Below, in pieces: positions 1-9,900 of a stretch of DNA of 64,000 bases. Source of the stretch: JAFGBI01 sp964454025 (lineage in GTDB: Bacteria > Myxococcota_A > Polyangia > Polyangiales > Polyangiaceae); NCBI GenBank assembly GCA_964454025.1, contig CAYVRP010000029.1, positions 7,990-71,989 of the forward strand, written 5' to 3'. Under the pieces are notes generated by a model that was not told the origin of the DNA, did not search any database, and saw nothing but the letters and a program-made list of their open reading frames with translations. Positions within the stretch are counted from its first letter, which is position 1. Every line of letters starts with the position of its first letter. A program made the position numbers and the translations under genes.

Positions 1-258
1 CTTGGCACCGCCGCGCTGCAGCGCGTCAGTGAGGCGACCAGCGCAATCATCCCGAACCGCGGTATCGTTCAGGATCAGGAGCAAGACGCTGGCAGGTGGC
101 TCGGCGCGCCCGAGGGCGACGAGGATCTGGCCGTTCACCAGATCGTCGAGGCCTCGCAGCGGTGTCAGGAGCGCGACCAAAAACACAAGCGCGCAGGCGA
201 TCGCTTCGAGGGGAACGATGCTCCAGAACGCGTGCTGACCGTGCGCCGGCGACTGCAT
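1..258 (-). CDS. CHASE2-domain sensor protein, N-terminal part (runs off left edge)
   Basis: The minus strand is open from an ATG at 258 to the window edge, giving 86 residues. It begins MQSPAHGQHAFWS, continues with a hydrophobic segment (IACALVFLVALL), and then has PLRGLDDLVNGQ followed by a stretch ending LLLILND. A membrane segment followed by a charged 'D-L' helix and a hydrophobic strand ending in D is the usual start of extracytoplasmic CHASE2 sensor domains. In that family the sensor is followed by further membrane helices and a kinase, cyclase or phosphodiesterase output, which here would lie outside the window. The plus strand is also open here but has no start codon until 232 and reads as low-complexity protein. 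The gene is divergent from the polymer operon, so the two share a control region. The family assignment is moderate because only the N-terminus is visible. Confidence 0.55.
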   Translation of the reverse strand, partial: MQSPAHGQHAFWSIVPLEAIACALVFLVALLTPLRGLDDLVNGQILVALGRAEPPASVLLLILNDTAVRDDCAGRLTDALQRGGAK

Positions 259-438
259 CGGCCGCGGCCGCAGATAGCGGCGCGGCACTCGATGCGTGCG
301 GGGCGAGAGGCCGAACAAGGTCACCGAACCCCGGCGCGACGAGTGCTTATCGAAGCCCCCGCGGCGCCGATCCAAGTAGAAATACTACCCGACGGCCGGG
401 CATGCGGCCAACCAGCAGTCGCGGTAGCCTTCTTCCCG

Positions 439-3400
439 GTGCTGACGACTGGCTTGCTGGAACTCGGAGCCCTGGCGCTCGGACCGAGCGTTCTGGGAGC
501 GCCGCTCGATCTCGGGGGGCTGGTGTCTCAGGTCCTGCCCAGCAACGGGCTGGATCGGAGCCTGCACGCCCCGGTGCTGATCGGGCTCTGCTTCCTCACC
601 TTCTTCAAGGAAACCTACGGTTGGACCTACGCCGGGATCGTCGTGCCCGGGTACCTCGCCACGGTGTTCGTCGTGGCCCCCGTCACCGGGGTGCTCGTCT
701 GCGTCGAGTCCGTGGTCGCCTATTGGCTCGCGGCACTCTCCGGCCGGTGGCTTCCGGCGAGCGGGGCCTGGTCGAGCTTCTTCGGGCGGGAGCGCTTCCT
801 GCTCATTATCATCTGCGCGGTACTCGTCCGGCTCGCGCTGGAGGCGTCTCTCATTCCTTACCTCGTCGACTCGCTGGAGCTGCCACACTCGCGGGAACTC
901 TACAGCATCGGGCTCGTCTTGATTCCGCTCGTCGCCAACAGCTTCTGGAACGCGGGGCTCGTCTCCGCGCTCCCGCGCGTCGCGATCGTGACCGTGCTCA
1001 CCTGGGTGGTCGTAGCCTTCGTCTTGATGCCGTACACGAACTTCACGGTGTCGCGCTTCCAGGTGGCCAATGAAAGCGTGTCGCTGCTCTTCCTCGAAAC
1101 CCCGCACGCCTACATCATCCTCATCCTTGGCTCCATCATCGCCGCGCGCGACAACGTCGACTACGGCTGGGACTACAACGGGATCCTCGTCCCCGCACTC
1201 CTCGGTGTCTCCTGCTACCAACCAACCAAACTGGTCACCACGGTGGTCGAGGCGTTGACGGTGTTGTGGCTTTCCGAGTTCCTGACTCGGCACGGTCCCC
1301 TGTCCCGAGTGCTGATGGTGGGCTCTCGGCGCATGCTGCTCGCCTACTCCGTAGGGTTCGTCGTCAAGTGGGTGCTGGGACAGCTCACCCTGGTCTTCGC
1401 TCCCAACGTCGAGATGATCGACTACTTCGGCTTCGGCTACCTCCTGCCCACGCTCCTCGCGGTAAAGATGTGGAATACGGACCGGATCGGTGCGACGTTG
1501 ATGCCCACGATCCAGGTGGCAATCACCGCCTTCCTCATGGGAAACGTCCTGGCCTTCGGCCTGCGCACCATCTTGCCTGAGGGGACGTCGGCCGAGTGGC
1601 GAACGGTTCCGAGCTCCACGAACCGCTCGATCGCCCTCGAGTTGATGCTAGCGGACAGCGCACCCGCTCCGGCGCCGGTTCGCGCCGCCTGGGGCAGGAT
1701 CACCCCCAGCCAACAGGCGCTCGCCCTCCTGACCGAGCTCGCCGAGGCCGAGGTGCCCGAGGCGCAGAGCCGGGCGGGTTGGAGCCCTAGTCTGACCGTG
1801 ACTCGCCGCGATTCGGGGTGGTGGACGCTCGGCCCACGATCGACCGATCCGAACGCAGACGAGATCGCGCCCCGGCTCGCCTTCCGTGTACCGGTGCAGC
1901 GGACCAGACCTTGGTTCGTGGTCGCGGAGGCCGATCGGGTCGGCGCGCCCGTGCTCGTGATCGCCGCGGAACTTGCCGACCGGATCGGGGCCCGCGCGGT
2001 TCTCGTGCTGTCGCGGCTGCCCAAGGTTCGCGAGTACGACCTTGCTTTCCTCGCGGCCGCCGCTCCCGTCCTCGGCATCGAGCGCGTCCTCCTGGTCGGC
2101 GCTGGCGGCTCGTCGCCGACTCTCGAGCTCTCCGGTAACCTGCCGGCGGAGATCGACGTGGCCGACCTCGGCCGGCTCTTCGGTCGCGAGGTAGCGCTCT
2201 CCTGGCGCACTCCGGCGCACGGCGAACATCCCCTCGGGGACGCGCTGGCCCTCCGCGTCCCCGCAGACGAACTCGCGCGGGCCGCCGCCAGGGTCTGGGG
2301 CGCGCCACCCGCCGAGGAATGGGAGGGGTCGCTGACCAGCGCCCTGAGCGAACGGATCGAGCCGCTGACCACCGTGGCTCCCGGGGCCTTTCGCCGTCCG
2401 ACCATCGAGCAACTACGGCTGTACGGCAAAGGCCTGCTCCCGCTCTTCCTCGACGGAAGTGAGCCCACTGCTTGGGCGCGCGCGCTTGCGCACGCCCTCG
2501 GGTTCTCGTTCGCACGCGTGGGCGACCAGGTCGGGTGGGTCCTCAGTGAACCGCCGGGCCCCGAGCGTGGCGGCGGGGCGACGCTCGCGGTGCGCGCGGC
2601 GAGTCGAGCTGGTTCCGCGGCGAAGGGCGGCCGACTACTGGTCGAAATCGCGGCACCCCGCTGGGAATCGGGCGTGATCGACGCCGGCTTCGCGCTCGCC
2701 CGCGCCGTACGCGCCGACGCGCTCCTCGTCTCCGGCGCAATGCCCTCGGCGGGGCCGAATCGCACGGCGGACGTTCGCCACCCGAACGGCGCGCAGTCCT
2801 TCTTCCAGCTCGCCCACGAGATCTGGCTTCAGGGCGGAAACCGCTCGGCGTTCGTCTATGGAATCGCCCCCCAGCGACAGGTGAACGCGGACGTCGTGGT
2901 GGCGTATGATCGTCCGCTCCCGTCGCCCGCGGACGGTCCCGCATGGAGTCACCGGGTGGTCGACCCACTGGTCGGCGCTGGACTCACCGTCAGGGCCGTC
3001 GATCGCAGCCTCGAACTCGAGCCGTTCTTGGCGGTGACGGATCCGGCGATGGCGTACTCGCGCCGCTTCGCCCCGGAACAGTCCATGGTGGTGTGGCTCA
3101 CGGAGCGGACCCGTCAAGAGCTCCTCGCGGGTCTCGACGACCGAATTGTGGTCGAGCGCCTGGAGCGCGCGGGCCTGGCGCTCGCGCGCGATTCCGTAGC
3201 CGAACGCGCCATGAGGCTCGCGCGCTGCCTCCCGCACGCCACCCCCGCTGCCCTCGACTGCCCTCCGCTGCCGAGCGCGTGTCGAAGCTCAGTGGTGGTA
3301 GATGGCCTCACCGCCCACATCGAGAGCAACAATCCCTTCGCCCTGCGCGCGGCCCTGTCCGAACCCCACGGCTGCCACCTCGAAGCCCTCCGTGACACGT

Positions 3401-3567
3401 TGTCCGAGCGGGCCTGGGTGCTGGTGGCCGGCGGGGAGCAGATCGACCTCGTTCCCTTGCGGCTGGGCACCGTTGGTGCGCCCATCCGGACGGTGAGCAC
3501 TCGCGGCGAGGTCGAGGCGGCGATGGCGCTCGCCCTGCGGCGTGTCCGGGTCGGAGGCCCGCGGTGA
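439..3567 (+). CDS. CapC/PgsC-like membrane protein with long C-terminal extension, first gene of polymer operon
   Basis: This is a predicted membrane subunit of a poly-gamma-glutamate-type synthase. Residues about 1-380 form many hydrophobic helices and include KETYGWTYAGIVVPGYLA, the 'G-x-x-x-PGY' pattern of CapC/PgsC; a related pattern (YGWDYNGILVPAL) recurs near residue 240. Ordinary PgsC is only about 150 residues, so this looks like a duplicated or expanded version. Residues 380-1042 are a soluble region. Within it, residues about 735-900 resemble the hydrolase encoded two genes downstream: an AP-x(30)-LLV block and a DV-x-HPN-x-FFx-AHE block are shared, but the His and Glu of the hydrolase's APHTFFDE motif are replaced by APRWESGV, so this copy is probably non-catalytic. 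The start is uncertain: GTG 439 is chosen because an AT-richer patch lies just upstream, but GTG 343 and TTG 454 are in frame. The stop overlaps the next start (GTGA). Confidence 0.75.
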   Translation: MLTTGLLELGALALGPSVLGAPLDLGGLVSQVLPSNGLDRSLHAPVLIGLCFLTFFKETYGWTYAGIVVPGYLATVFVVAPVTGVLVCVESVVAYWLAALSGRWLPASGAWSSFFGRERFLLIIICAVLVRLALEASLIPYLVDSLELPHSRELYSIGLVLIPLVANSFWNAGLVSALPRVAIVTVLTWVVVAFVLMPYTNFTVSRFQVANESVSLLFLETPHAYIILILGSIIAARDNVDYGWDYNGILVPALLGVSCYQPTKLVTTVVEALTVLWLSEFLTRHGPLSRVLMVGSRRMLLAYSVGFVVKWVLGQLTLVFAPNVEMIDYFGFGYLLPTLLAVKMWNTDRIGATLMPTIQVAITAFLMGNVLAFGLRTILPEGTSAEWRTVPSSTNRSIALELMLADSAPAPAPVRAAWGRITPSQQALALLTELAEAEVPEAQSRAGWSPSLTVTRRDSGWWTLGPRSTDPNADEIAPRLAFRVPVQRTRPWFVVAEADRVGAPVLVIAAELADRIGARAVLVLSRLPKVREYDLAFLAAAAPVLGIERVLLVGAGGSSPTLELSGNLPAEIDVADLGRLFGREVALSWRTPAHGEHPLGDALALRVPADELARAAARVWGAPPAEEWEGSLTSALSERIEPLTTVAPGAFRRPTIEQLRLYGKGLLPLFLDGSEPTAWARALAHALGFSFARVGDQVGWVLSEPPGPERGGGATLAVRAASRAGSAAKGGRLLVEIAAPRWESGVIDAGFALARAVRADALLVSGAMPSAGPNRTADVRHPNGAQSFFQLAHEIWLQGGNRSAFVYGIAPQRQVNADVVVAYDRPLPSPADGPAWSHRVVDPLVGAGLTVRAVDRSLELEPFLAVTDPAMAYSRRFAPEQSMVVWLTERTRQELLAGLDDRIVVERLERAGLALARDSVAERAMRLARCLPHATPAALDCPPLPSACRSSVVVDGLTAHIESNNPFALRAALSEPHGCHLEALRDTLSERAWVLVAGGEQIDLVPLRLGTVGAPIRTVSTRGEVEAAMALALRRVRVGGPR

Positions 3568-5972
3568 CTCGCTGGGTCGTCGTCGCGCTGCTCCTTGGTC
3601 TGGTGGGCCTTGCCCTCGTCGGTATCCGGTCGGCCAGGCCGGGAGAGGGGCCGCGCGACGAGTATCTGACCTACGAGCTCTCGGCGGGCCGCACGGTAGA
3701 GGTGGGGATCCCCGCCGGAGTCCCGCGTGTCCTCTTGACGTCCTGGCTGGTGGTACGGCCCGAGGCCATTCACGACGCCGCTCGCCAGTACCCGTACACG
3801 CTGGAGATCGATCTAGTTGGCGCCGACCAGGCACTGCTGAGCCACGAGCTCGAGCACGCCCTGAGCCGCGTGAGCGGTGACCCGAACGCGCCGGTCGAGC
3901 TGGGGCGCTTCACCGCCCGGCTGGTCGACTCCGCGGAGTGGGTCACTGACGCGCGCTCACGGAGCGTGGACGTCACCGCCCTCGCCGGCAAGCGGGGCAC
4001 GCTCAGGGTGCGTGCCCAGGGCGATCAACCAGTGCTCGTTCGCCTGGCCTACGCCGAGCCCCGCTCGAGCCTGGCCCGGATGCTGAAGGCACGCACCCTC
4101 GATGCGCGAGATCGAGCCCGGCAGGTGGACGGGCGCTCCGCGTTGGGCTTCGCGGATCTCACCGCCGAGGCTCATGACCGCGCGCTCGAAACCTGGGGGC
4201 GGCGGCTCACTGCGCGGGGACGGGCGGGCACGGACTTCGTGAGCCGACGCCTCCTCGTGGGCGATTTCCGCGCCGAACCAGCCGATCCGCATGCGCCCGA
4301 GCCGGTCGTCATCGGACCGGACCGTGTCGCGGTCTTCAACGCGAACGGGTCCATCACGCTGCGCGTCGAGGCCCCTCCGCGCACCGAGATCGTCACGATC
4401 GAGGGCACCGCCGAGCCCGTGCCCCAGGTCACGGGCGAGAGCGGCCTGCTGGATCTGGTGCTGCGGGGCCAGGATCCGCGCGCCGTGCGGATCAGCGCCG
4501 ACCGCACCGTTCCCGTCCGCTTCCAGATCAGTCTCGCCGACAGCGAGCGGCTACTCGGCGTCGTGCCCAAGTTCCCTCGCGGTTCTCTCCTTGAGGTACA
4601 TCCGGTCGTGCTGCGACACCGCTATTTCTCCCTGGATCCCGCCGAGCCCGTGCTGGTGGACGTGTTCCCCGGCCAGGATCGGCTTGGGGTCACCGTTCGC
4701 GGGGTCGCCGAGGGAGGCGGGACCGCTCCGATCCCGATCGAGCTGACTGTCCGATGGATCGGCACCGGAGCGATGCCCACACCGCAGACGGAGCGGGCGA
4801 GCCTCGAACGCTCCACCGTCGAACGACTTGGCGATGCCCCAGTGAGCGAGCCGTTGCTGGCGCTGCTGCGCGTTCCACAAGGAGCAGCCCGTCTGGAGGT
4901 GGTCGGATCGGCCGCGACCCTCGCCACCTTCTGGGCGCGCGAGCCGGACGTGGCCGAGGCGCTCCCGCTGCCCGGCTACGATCTTCCGCTCGGCCCCGAC
5001 CTGACGTTCCGCTACGCCCCGCGGCAGCCGCGAACGTGGGCGACGATCCTCCCGGCCAACCACCTCTCGCTCGAGCGCCTCGGGCGGGACGTCCGGGTGG
5101 AGGTGTTCCCGCGAATCGAGCCGCTCCGTACTCGCGCGGGGGCACCATTCGAGCGCCCGCTCTTACCCCGCGGGGCACCGCTCGCCCGGCGGCTGCTGCG
5201 ACCGCTCTGGTTCAGCCCCGGGGCACCGTTCGCATCACATTACCTCTCCCGAATCGATCAACGTCCCACTACCATCACGGTGCCGGAAGCCGGGCTCCAT
5301 GCGGGTCGCGTTGAGGTCCTTTTCCGAGCGGACGCGGAACGGCTCGGCGAGGAGCTTTCCATGGAGGCCGACGGCAAGGTGGTGATGGCGCGCCAGATCG
5401 TCTCTCGCAGCGGGGAGTTCGAGGTGCCGCTGCCCCCTGGGGAACACGATGTCCGTCTACTGGGACTCGGCGAAGGCGGCTTCGGACTGGTGAGCGCGCC
5501 GCCGACCCGCGGAGGTGAAGTCGTGCACTCACAGAAGGTCGTGGCTCTCGTCCCCGGGCGGGAGGTATCCTTCGACTTCGACTGGCAGGCGGGGGAGCTG
5601 GGAAGCATTCGCTTGTTCGTGGCGAGCGAGCGGGGGCCGGTGCCCTATCGAATGGCGTTCATGATCGACCGCGGCGATGCGGGACGCCTAGGCGGAAGAC
5701 TCCTTCGCCGCATCACCGAGCTGGAGGGTATACTCGCCGATCGAACGGGCACCGCCGGACGGGGTCTGCTCTGGGAGGCGGGTGTGGAGCCGGGTCAACC
5801 ACGGTGGCCGGCAGCGGTGGGGGCGGCGCGAATCGCCATCGGCGACGATCTGGCGCCCGGTCGCCATGAGCTCGTGCTCCGCCTGAGCCCGGACGTGGGC
5901 GCCCATCCACTCTGGGTGCGCGGGATGGTGCTCGGCAGGGTCGAGAACCCCGCCGAGGAGGCGGGTCCGTGA
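3564..5972 (+). CDS. membrane-anchored extracytoplasmic protein of the polymer operon, unknown family
   Basis: The product is 802 residues. It starts with a single hydrophobic helix (VVVALLLGLVGLALVGI) directly after MTRW, with no cleavage or lipobox motif, so it is probably tethered to the inner membrane with the rest in the periplasm. The remaining sequence is rich in short alternating hydrophobic strands and Gly/Pro turns, as in multi-domain beta-sandwich proteins. I recognise no catalytic motif and no family. The GTG start at 3564 overlaps the upstream stop as GTGA, and its own stop overlaps the next gene the same way, so translation is probably coupled throughout. Its position between the CapC-like protein and a secreted hydrolase suggests a structural or chaperone role during export of the polymer, perhaps in the place PgsA/CapA occupies elsewhere, but it shows no CapA phosphoesterase motifs. 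That role is inference from context. Confidence 0.7.
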   Translation: MTRWVVVALLLGLVGLALVGIRSARPGEGPRDEYLTYELSAGRTVEVGIPAGVPRVLLTSWLVVRPEAIHDAARQYPYTLEIDLVGADQALLSHELEHALSRVSGDPNAPVELGRFTARLVDSAEWVTDARSRSVDVTALAGKRGTLRVRAQGDQPVLVRLAYAEPRSSLARMLKARTLDARDRARQVDGRSALGFADLTAEAHDRALETWGRRLTARGRAGTDFVSRRLLVGDFRAEPADPHAPEPVVIGPDRVAVFNANGSITLRVEAPPRTEIVTIEGTAEPVPQVTGESGLLDLVLRGQDPRAVRISADRTVPVRFQISLADSERLLGVVPKFPRGSLLEVHPVVLRHRYFSLDPAEPVLVDVFPGQDRLGVTVRGVAEGGGTAPIPIELTVRWIGTGAMPTPQTERASLERSTVERLGDAPVSEPLLALLRVPQGAARLEVVGSAATLATFWAREPDVAEALPLPGYDLPLGPDLTFRYAPRQPRTWATILPANHLSLERLGRDVRVEVFPRIEPLRTRAGAPFERPLLPRGAPLARRLLRPLWFSPGAPFASHYLSRIDQRPTTITVPEAGLHAGRVEVLFRADAERLGEELSMEADGKVVMARQIVSRSGEFEVPLPPGEHDVRLLGLGEGGFGLVSAPPTRGGEVVHSQKVVALVPGREVSFDFDWQAGELGSIRLFVASERGPVPYRMAFMIDRGDAGRLGGRLLRRITELEGILADRTGTAGRGLLWEAGVEPGQPRWPAAVGAARIAIGDDLAPGRHELVLRLSPDVGAHPLWVRGMVLGRVENPAEEAGP

Positions 5973-6940
5973 TCCGACGTCCACTAGCGCTGCTCCTGGT
6001 CGTGAGCACCGTGCTGCCGGCTTGCCGCTGCGAGCGCGCCGAGGACTACGAAAGCGCACCGGAGCCCGCGACGAGCCCATCGACCACCACGAGCGTCGAA
6101 GCTACTCCGCTCCTCGACACCATTGAGGACCTCCGGCGTCGCGGCAAGGCGGAGTACCAGGCGCCGAGCCCAGAGGAGCGGCAGGCCTACGGCGCCTGGG
6201 TCGGTGCGATCGCCGGGGCAGCCTGGACGGATCGCTTGCCCAGCGAGTTGCCCCCGGCGGGTTTCTCTGGCCGCCTGGGCGCGGGGGGGACACTGTGGCT
6301 CCTCCAGGAGCTGCCGAGGCGCAAACGCGGCGCGGGTGTGGTGATCGTGCGCCCAAGTCGTGGCGCACCGTTGCTGGTCGAGGCACCGCATACCTTCTTC
6401 GACGAAGGGACGCTCGAGATCGCGCTCGCCACCTTCCACGGTATCCGAGCCAGGGCGTTGCTGGTCAACACGATGCATCGCTACGCCACTGTGCGCCAGG
6501 GGGTGCGCACCAGCCCAGACGTCCCTCAGGACGCAGCAAGCGACGTTGCCCACGACCCCAACACCTTCTTCGGCGCCGCGCACGAAGCACTGCTCGCGGT
6601 GAAGCCGCTCACCACGTTGCAGATCCACGGCTTCGCGGACGACACCGCTCCGGGCGTGATGGTGGTGGTGAGCGCGGCGCGGACAATCGGTGACGCGCCG
6701 GCCGTGGCCCGAGCGCTGCGCGACGCGCTCGGCGACGACGTGGTGCGGGTGTACCCCGAAGAAATCGACGTCTTGGGTGGCACCTCCAACGTCCTGGCGA
6801 AGGTTTCCCGAGAGCTTGGGCTCCCCTTCCTACACCTGGAGCTCTCGCGCTCCCTGCGCGACACACTCCGCCACGACCCAGCTGCCATGGAGCGGTTCGT
6901 GGCGGCGCTCCGAGTCCTGGAGGCCAAGCGAGGTGAATAG
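5969..6940 (+). CDS. lipoprotein, putative zinc-dependent poly-gamma-glutamate-type hydrolase
   Basis: The 323-residue product has a signal peptide ending in a lipobox (VLPAC, lipidated Cys19). The core has a strand entering APHTFFDEGT (His141, Glu146), a second block DVAHDPNTFFGAAHE (His195, His205, Glu206) and LQIHGF (His220). A 'PHxxxxE' motif followed by a later 'HG' on a strand end is how zinc is held in the N-formylglutamate amidohydrolase / phage PghP / M14-like superfamily; PghP cleaves poly-gamma-glutamate. With CapB- and CapC-like genes in the same operon, a polymer-trimming or releasing hydrolase is the natural reading. Assignment to that superfamily is by motif and context only and needs a profile search. 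The GTG start overlaps the previous stop by 4 bases. The stop lies 8 bases into the next gene. Confidence 0.65.
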   Translation: MIRRPLALLLVVSTVLPACRCERAEDYESAPEPATSPSTTTSVEATPLLDTIEDLRRRGKAEYQAPSPEERQAYGAWVGAIAGAAWTDRLPSELPPAGFSGRLGAGGTLWLLQELPRRKRGAGVVIVRPSRGAPLLVEAPHTFFDEGTLEIALATFHGIRARALLVNTMHRYATVRQGVRTSPDVPQDAASDVAHDPNTFFGAAHEALLAVKPLTTLQIHGFADDTAPGVMVVVSAARTIGDAPAVARALRDALGDDVVRVYPEEIDVLGGTSNVLAKVSRELGLPFLHLELSRSLRDTLRHDPAAMERFVAALRVLEAKRGE

Positions 6941-9900
6941 ACCGCGCCCTCCTCGACTGCCCACGCCGGAGACGGGAATCGCGTGGAGGTCGGCTTGGCC
7001 GGCGGTCTTCTGGTTGGTGCTCCTGGTCGTCACCCCGATTCATGCTCGGGCATCACCTTCCGATCTCGCCTGGGCACCGCCCACTGAGCTCCGGCTTGTC
7101 AGGCTCGCCGACGAGGACCCCGCGGCCACGCTCGCGGCCGTGACGGATCTCGACGGCGAGATCGTGATCCGGGGCGGCCAGCAACTCCTCGTGCCGGCCG
7201 TGGGCGGGACCGTGGTCCGCCTCGAAGGCGCCGACCTCGAGGTGGGATTCGGCACTGGATTCGGGCCCGTCCCCGACGCGGTCGTCTGGTACCCAGCGCA
7301 CGATGCGACGCGCGTGCAGGAGCTCCGCGTGCCCACATGGGGCATCGTGCGTTGCCTGGTCGTGCGCGGCCGCGACGACCGCGAGGCAACCGCGGTGGTC
7401 CGCGTCGCGGCACGTCGAACTGACCCGATGGGCTGGTACCGCGCCGACCAACAGGTAGCGACCTGGCTACGCGGCGCCTCGGCGCATCCACCGAGTCTGC
7501 CGACGCATCTCGACGGTGCGCAACCAGCCGTGGAGCACCTCGCCGCAGTGAGGGAGCTCTTCGGCACCGACGCCGATCATCCGGCAGTGCAGCAGCTTCT
7601 CCTCGCCCGATGGCTCGCCGCCTCGGCCCGATATCGCCCAATACGGTCGCCGTTCTTCGCCAGCGCGACCCCGCAGGTGATGGGCGGCGAGAGCCTGCCG
7701 CCGGAGCCGAGACGGCCCGCCGAGCGCCGCACCGTCCGTCGCATCGTCGAGCGAGGGGGTTCGCTGGTGGTGAAGAACACGGGAATCGACGTGGTCACGT
7801 TCCAGTTCGAAACCCGCGCCGATCAGGGATCGCTGTTGCGGATCTCGGAGGGCGACGCGCTCGTCGAGGAACTGCGCACCGACGTGCCTCGGGCCGCTCG
7901 GGATCGCTCCCGCTGGACCCCACCACGCGAGGCGCGGGCGGTCCCGGCCGGCGGTCAGGTGCGGCTCGAAGTGGTGACTGGGACCTTGCGTGTCACGGTG
8001 CGGGTCTACGAGCAGAGGAGCTTCGTCGGCGGTCCGGCGCTACACGAGCGACAGCGTCTGCTGCGGAGAGCCGCCGCCGCGGTCGAGGGCGCCGGTGTGG
8101 TGACGCCGACCCTGCGGGTGGTTTCCGCCCTAGCCCACGCTGAGGCGGAGAAGACGTCGGCCGCCGTGTCAAGTCTCTGGGCGATGGCAGCCGACCCCGA
8201 GGTACCAACCGGTCTGCGGGCGCTCCTCGTCCACGACGCGATCCGCAACGGGCTCGAGTTCTCGCGTCTCGGTGTCCAGCTCCAAGAGTTTGCCGAGTTG
8301 AGCTCGGAACTGCCCGTCACGCCGGCGTTGGCGCTCCGGCGCTCGGCCCTCGAGGCTGCGGCAACCGCCAGCTCGAGCGCTCGTGATGAGCTCCGCCCGC
8401 ACGACCTGTCGGTGCTGATACCCAACGCTGCTGCGGGCGCCGAAGCCGACAGCGTCCGACTCTTGATCGAGTTGCTCCGGCCGCCTCGGGCTCGGGCTCG
8501 CTCGTCGACTGCTGCTCGGGCCGAAGACGCAGCCGCGCGCTCCGCCAACAGCCCGCGGCTCACGAAGCTCGCCCGCCTGGCGTGGCGCAGGCTCGCCCCA
8601 TGGGCCGTGCTCAAGGCGGTCGACGAGAGTGCGACGGTGCGGCGATTCGCCGCGGTCTTCCCCGAGCCGGAGACGAACGGGCTCTGCACCTTCTACGGTC
8701 CGTCGGGGTGGCGGTGGCTCGCGCTCGACGGGGACATCGCGATCAACGTCAGTGCCCGGGGCGGCACGCACACGGAGGTAGCTCTGGTCGGTGATCCCGC
8801 GCATCCCCCGGGGGATTCTCTGGTCGAGATCGACGCCGAGCCGATCGCTGTTCATGGCGGCGCCGCCCTCGGGAGTCGGGCGGCCGGCCGTGCCGGCAGA
8901 CGGGGTTTCTCACGCAGCAGCGGGGCTCCGGTGCTGGTCAAGGTGCCATCGGAAGACCAGATCGACTGCGCGCTGTTGCGCGACGAGGTCACTTGGACGG
9001 CAGTCCGGGACACCGCTGTCTTTCGTCTCCCGGCAGGCCAGTCGCTCACCGTGGCCAGTGTCGCCGTCGCCCCAGAGACGCTCGGCAGCCCCGTCGAGCT
9101 CGCGGTGGAGGTCGGCGGCACGACCCTTCGGGGCTGGGTGCGTGCGCCCGCGACCGGAACCCTCGAAATACCCGTCCCACCCAACGCGATCCTGATCCGC
9201 GTGCGCGTACCCCGGCCGCTCCTGATCCGCGTGCTCGCCCGCATGCAACGCTGGCCCGAGCCCGCGCCGCAGAAGGAGACGGCCTCCTCGTCGCCGCCCC
9301 CCCCCGAGACGGAGCTCGTCGAAAGAGTTCGCCAGGCGACCCGGGCGCTTCGCCGCGCCAGCTCCACGGCCGACCGCGTCATCGCCTGGCGAGAACGTTC
9401 GGAGGCCCTGGAGGAGCTAGCGTTTCGTCGCTACGCCGCCGCCGACCGCGCGCGCTGGCTGGCGGCAGGCGGACTGCCCGAGAGCGCCCCGCCGCCGGCA
9501 GTCGAGGCGCCACTCGCGCTCGAGCTTCCTCCCGGCAGCCGCGACGTCGAGCCCCTGGGCTCTTTGCCGCTCATCCCGCCGCTCCCTCAGCCCAGCAACC
9601 CCGAACCTTTGCGGGAGGTGCTCGCCGCCCGCGAGCTCGGAATCGCGCCGAGGCTCCTGCTCGAACGGCTCGCCCCGAGCGCCGAACGCTCGAGCAGCGT
9701 CGATGCGTTGCTGTTAGCCGTGCTCGCCGAGGGCCTCGAGGAACCAGCCGTGGCCTCCCGCGCCTATGCGAGGATCGGCCGCACCCACGGCTCGACGCGT
9801 GCCCTCGTCCTGGCGAGCAGCCTCGGTGCCGACGCGGCGGTGTCCACGAACGATCGGCGCGCCACGCTGGAGGCCTACGTGTTGGCGCGGGAGGTGGCCG

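Noticed and set aside
96..1293. Long open frames on both strands across the first kilobase (for example 96-1073 plus, 385-1293 minus).
   Set aside because: They read as Arg/Pro/Gly-rich sequence and overlie the hydrophobic CapC-like frame, which has clear membrane helices.
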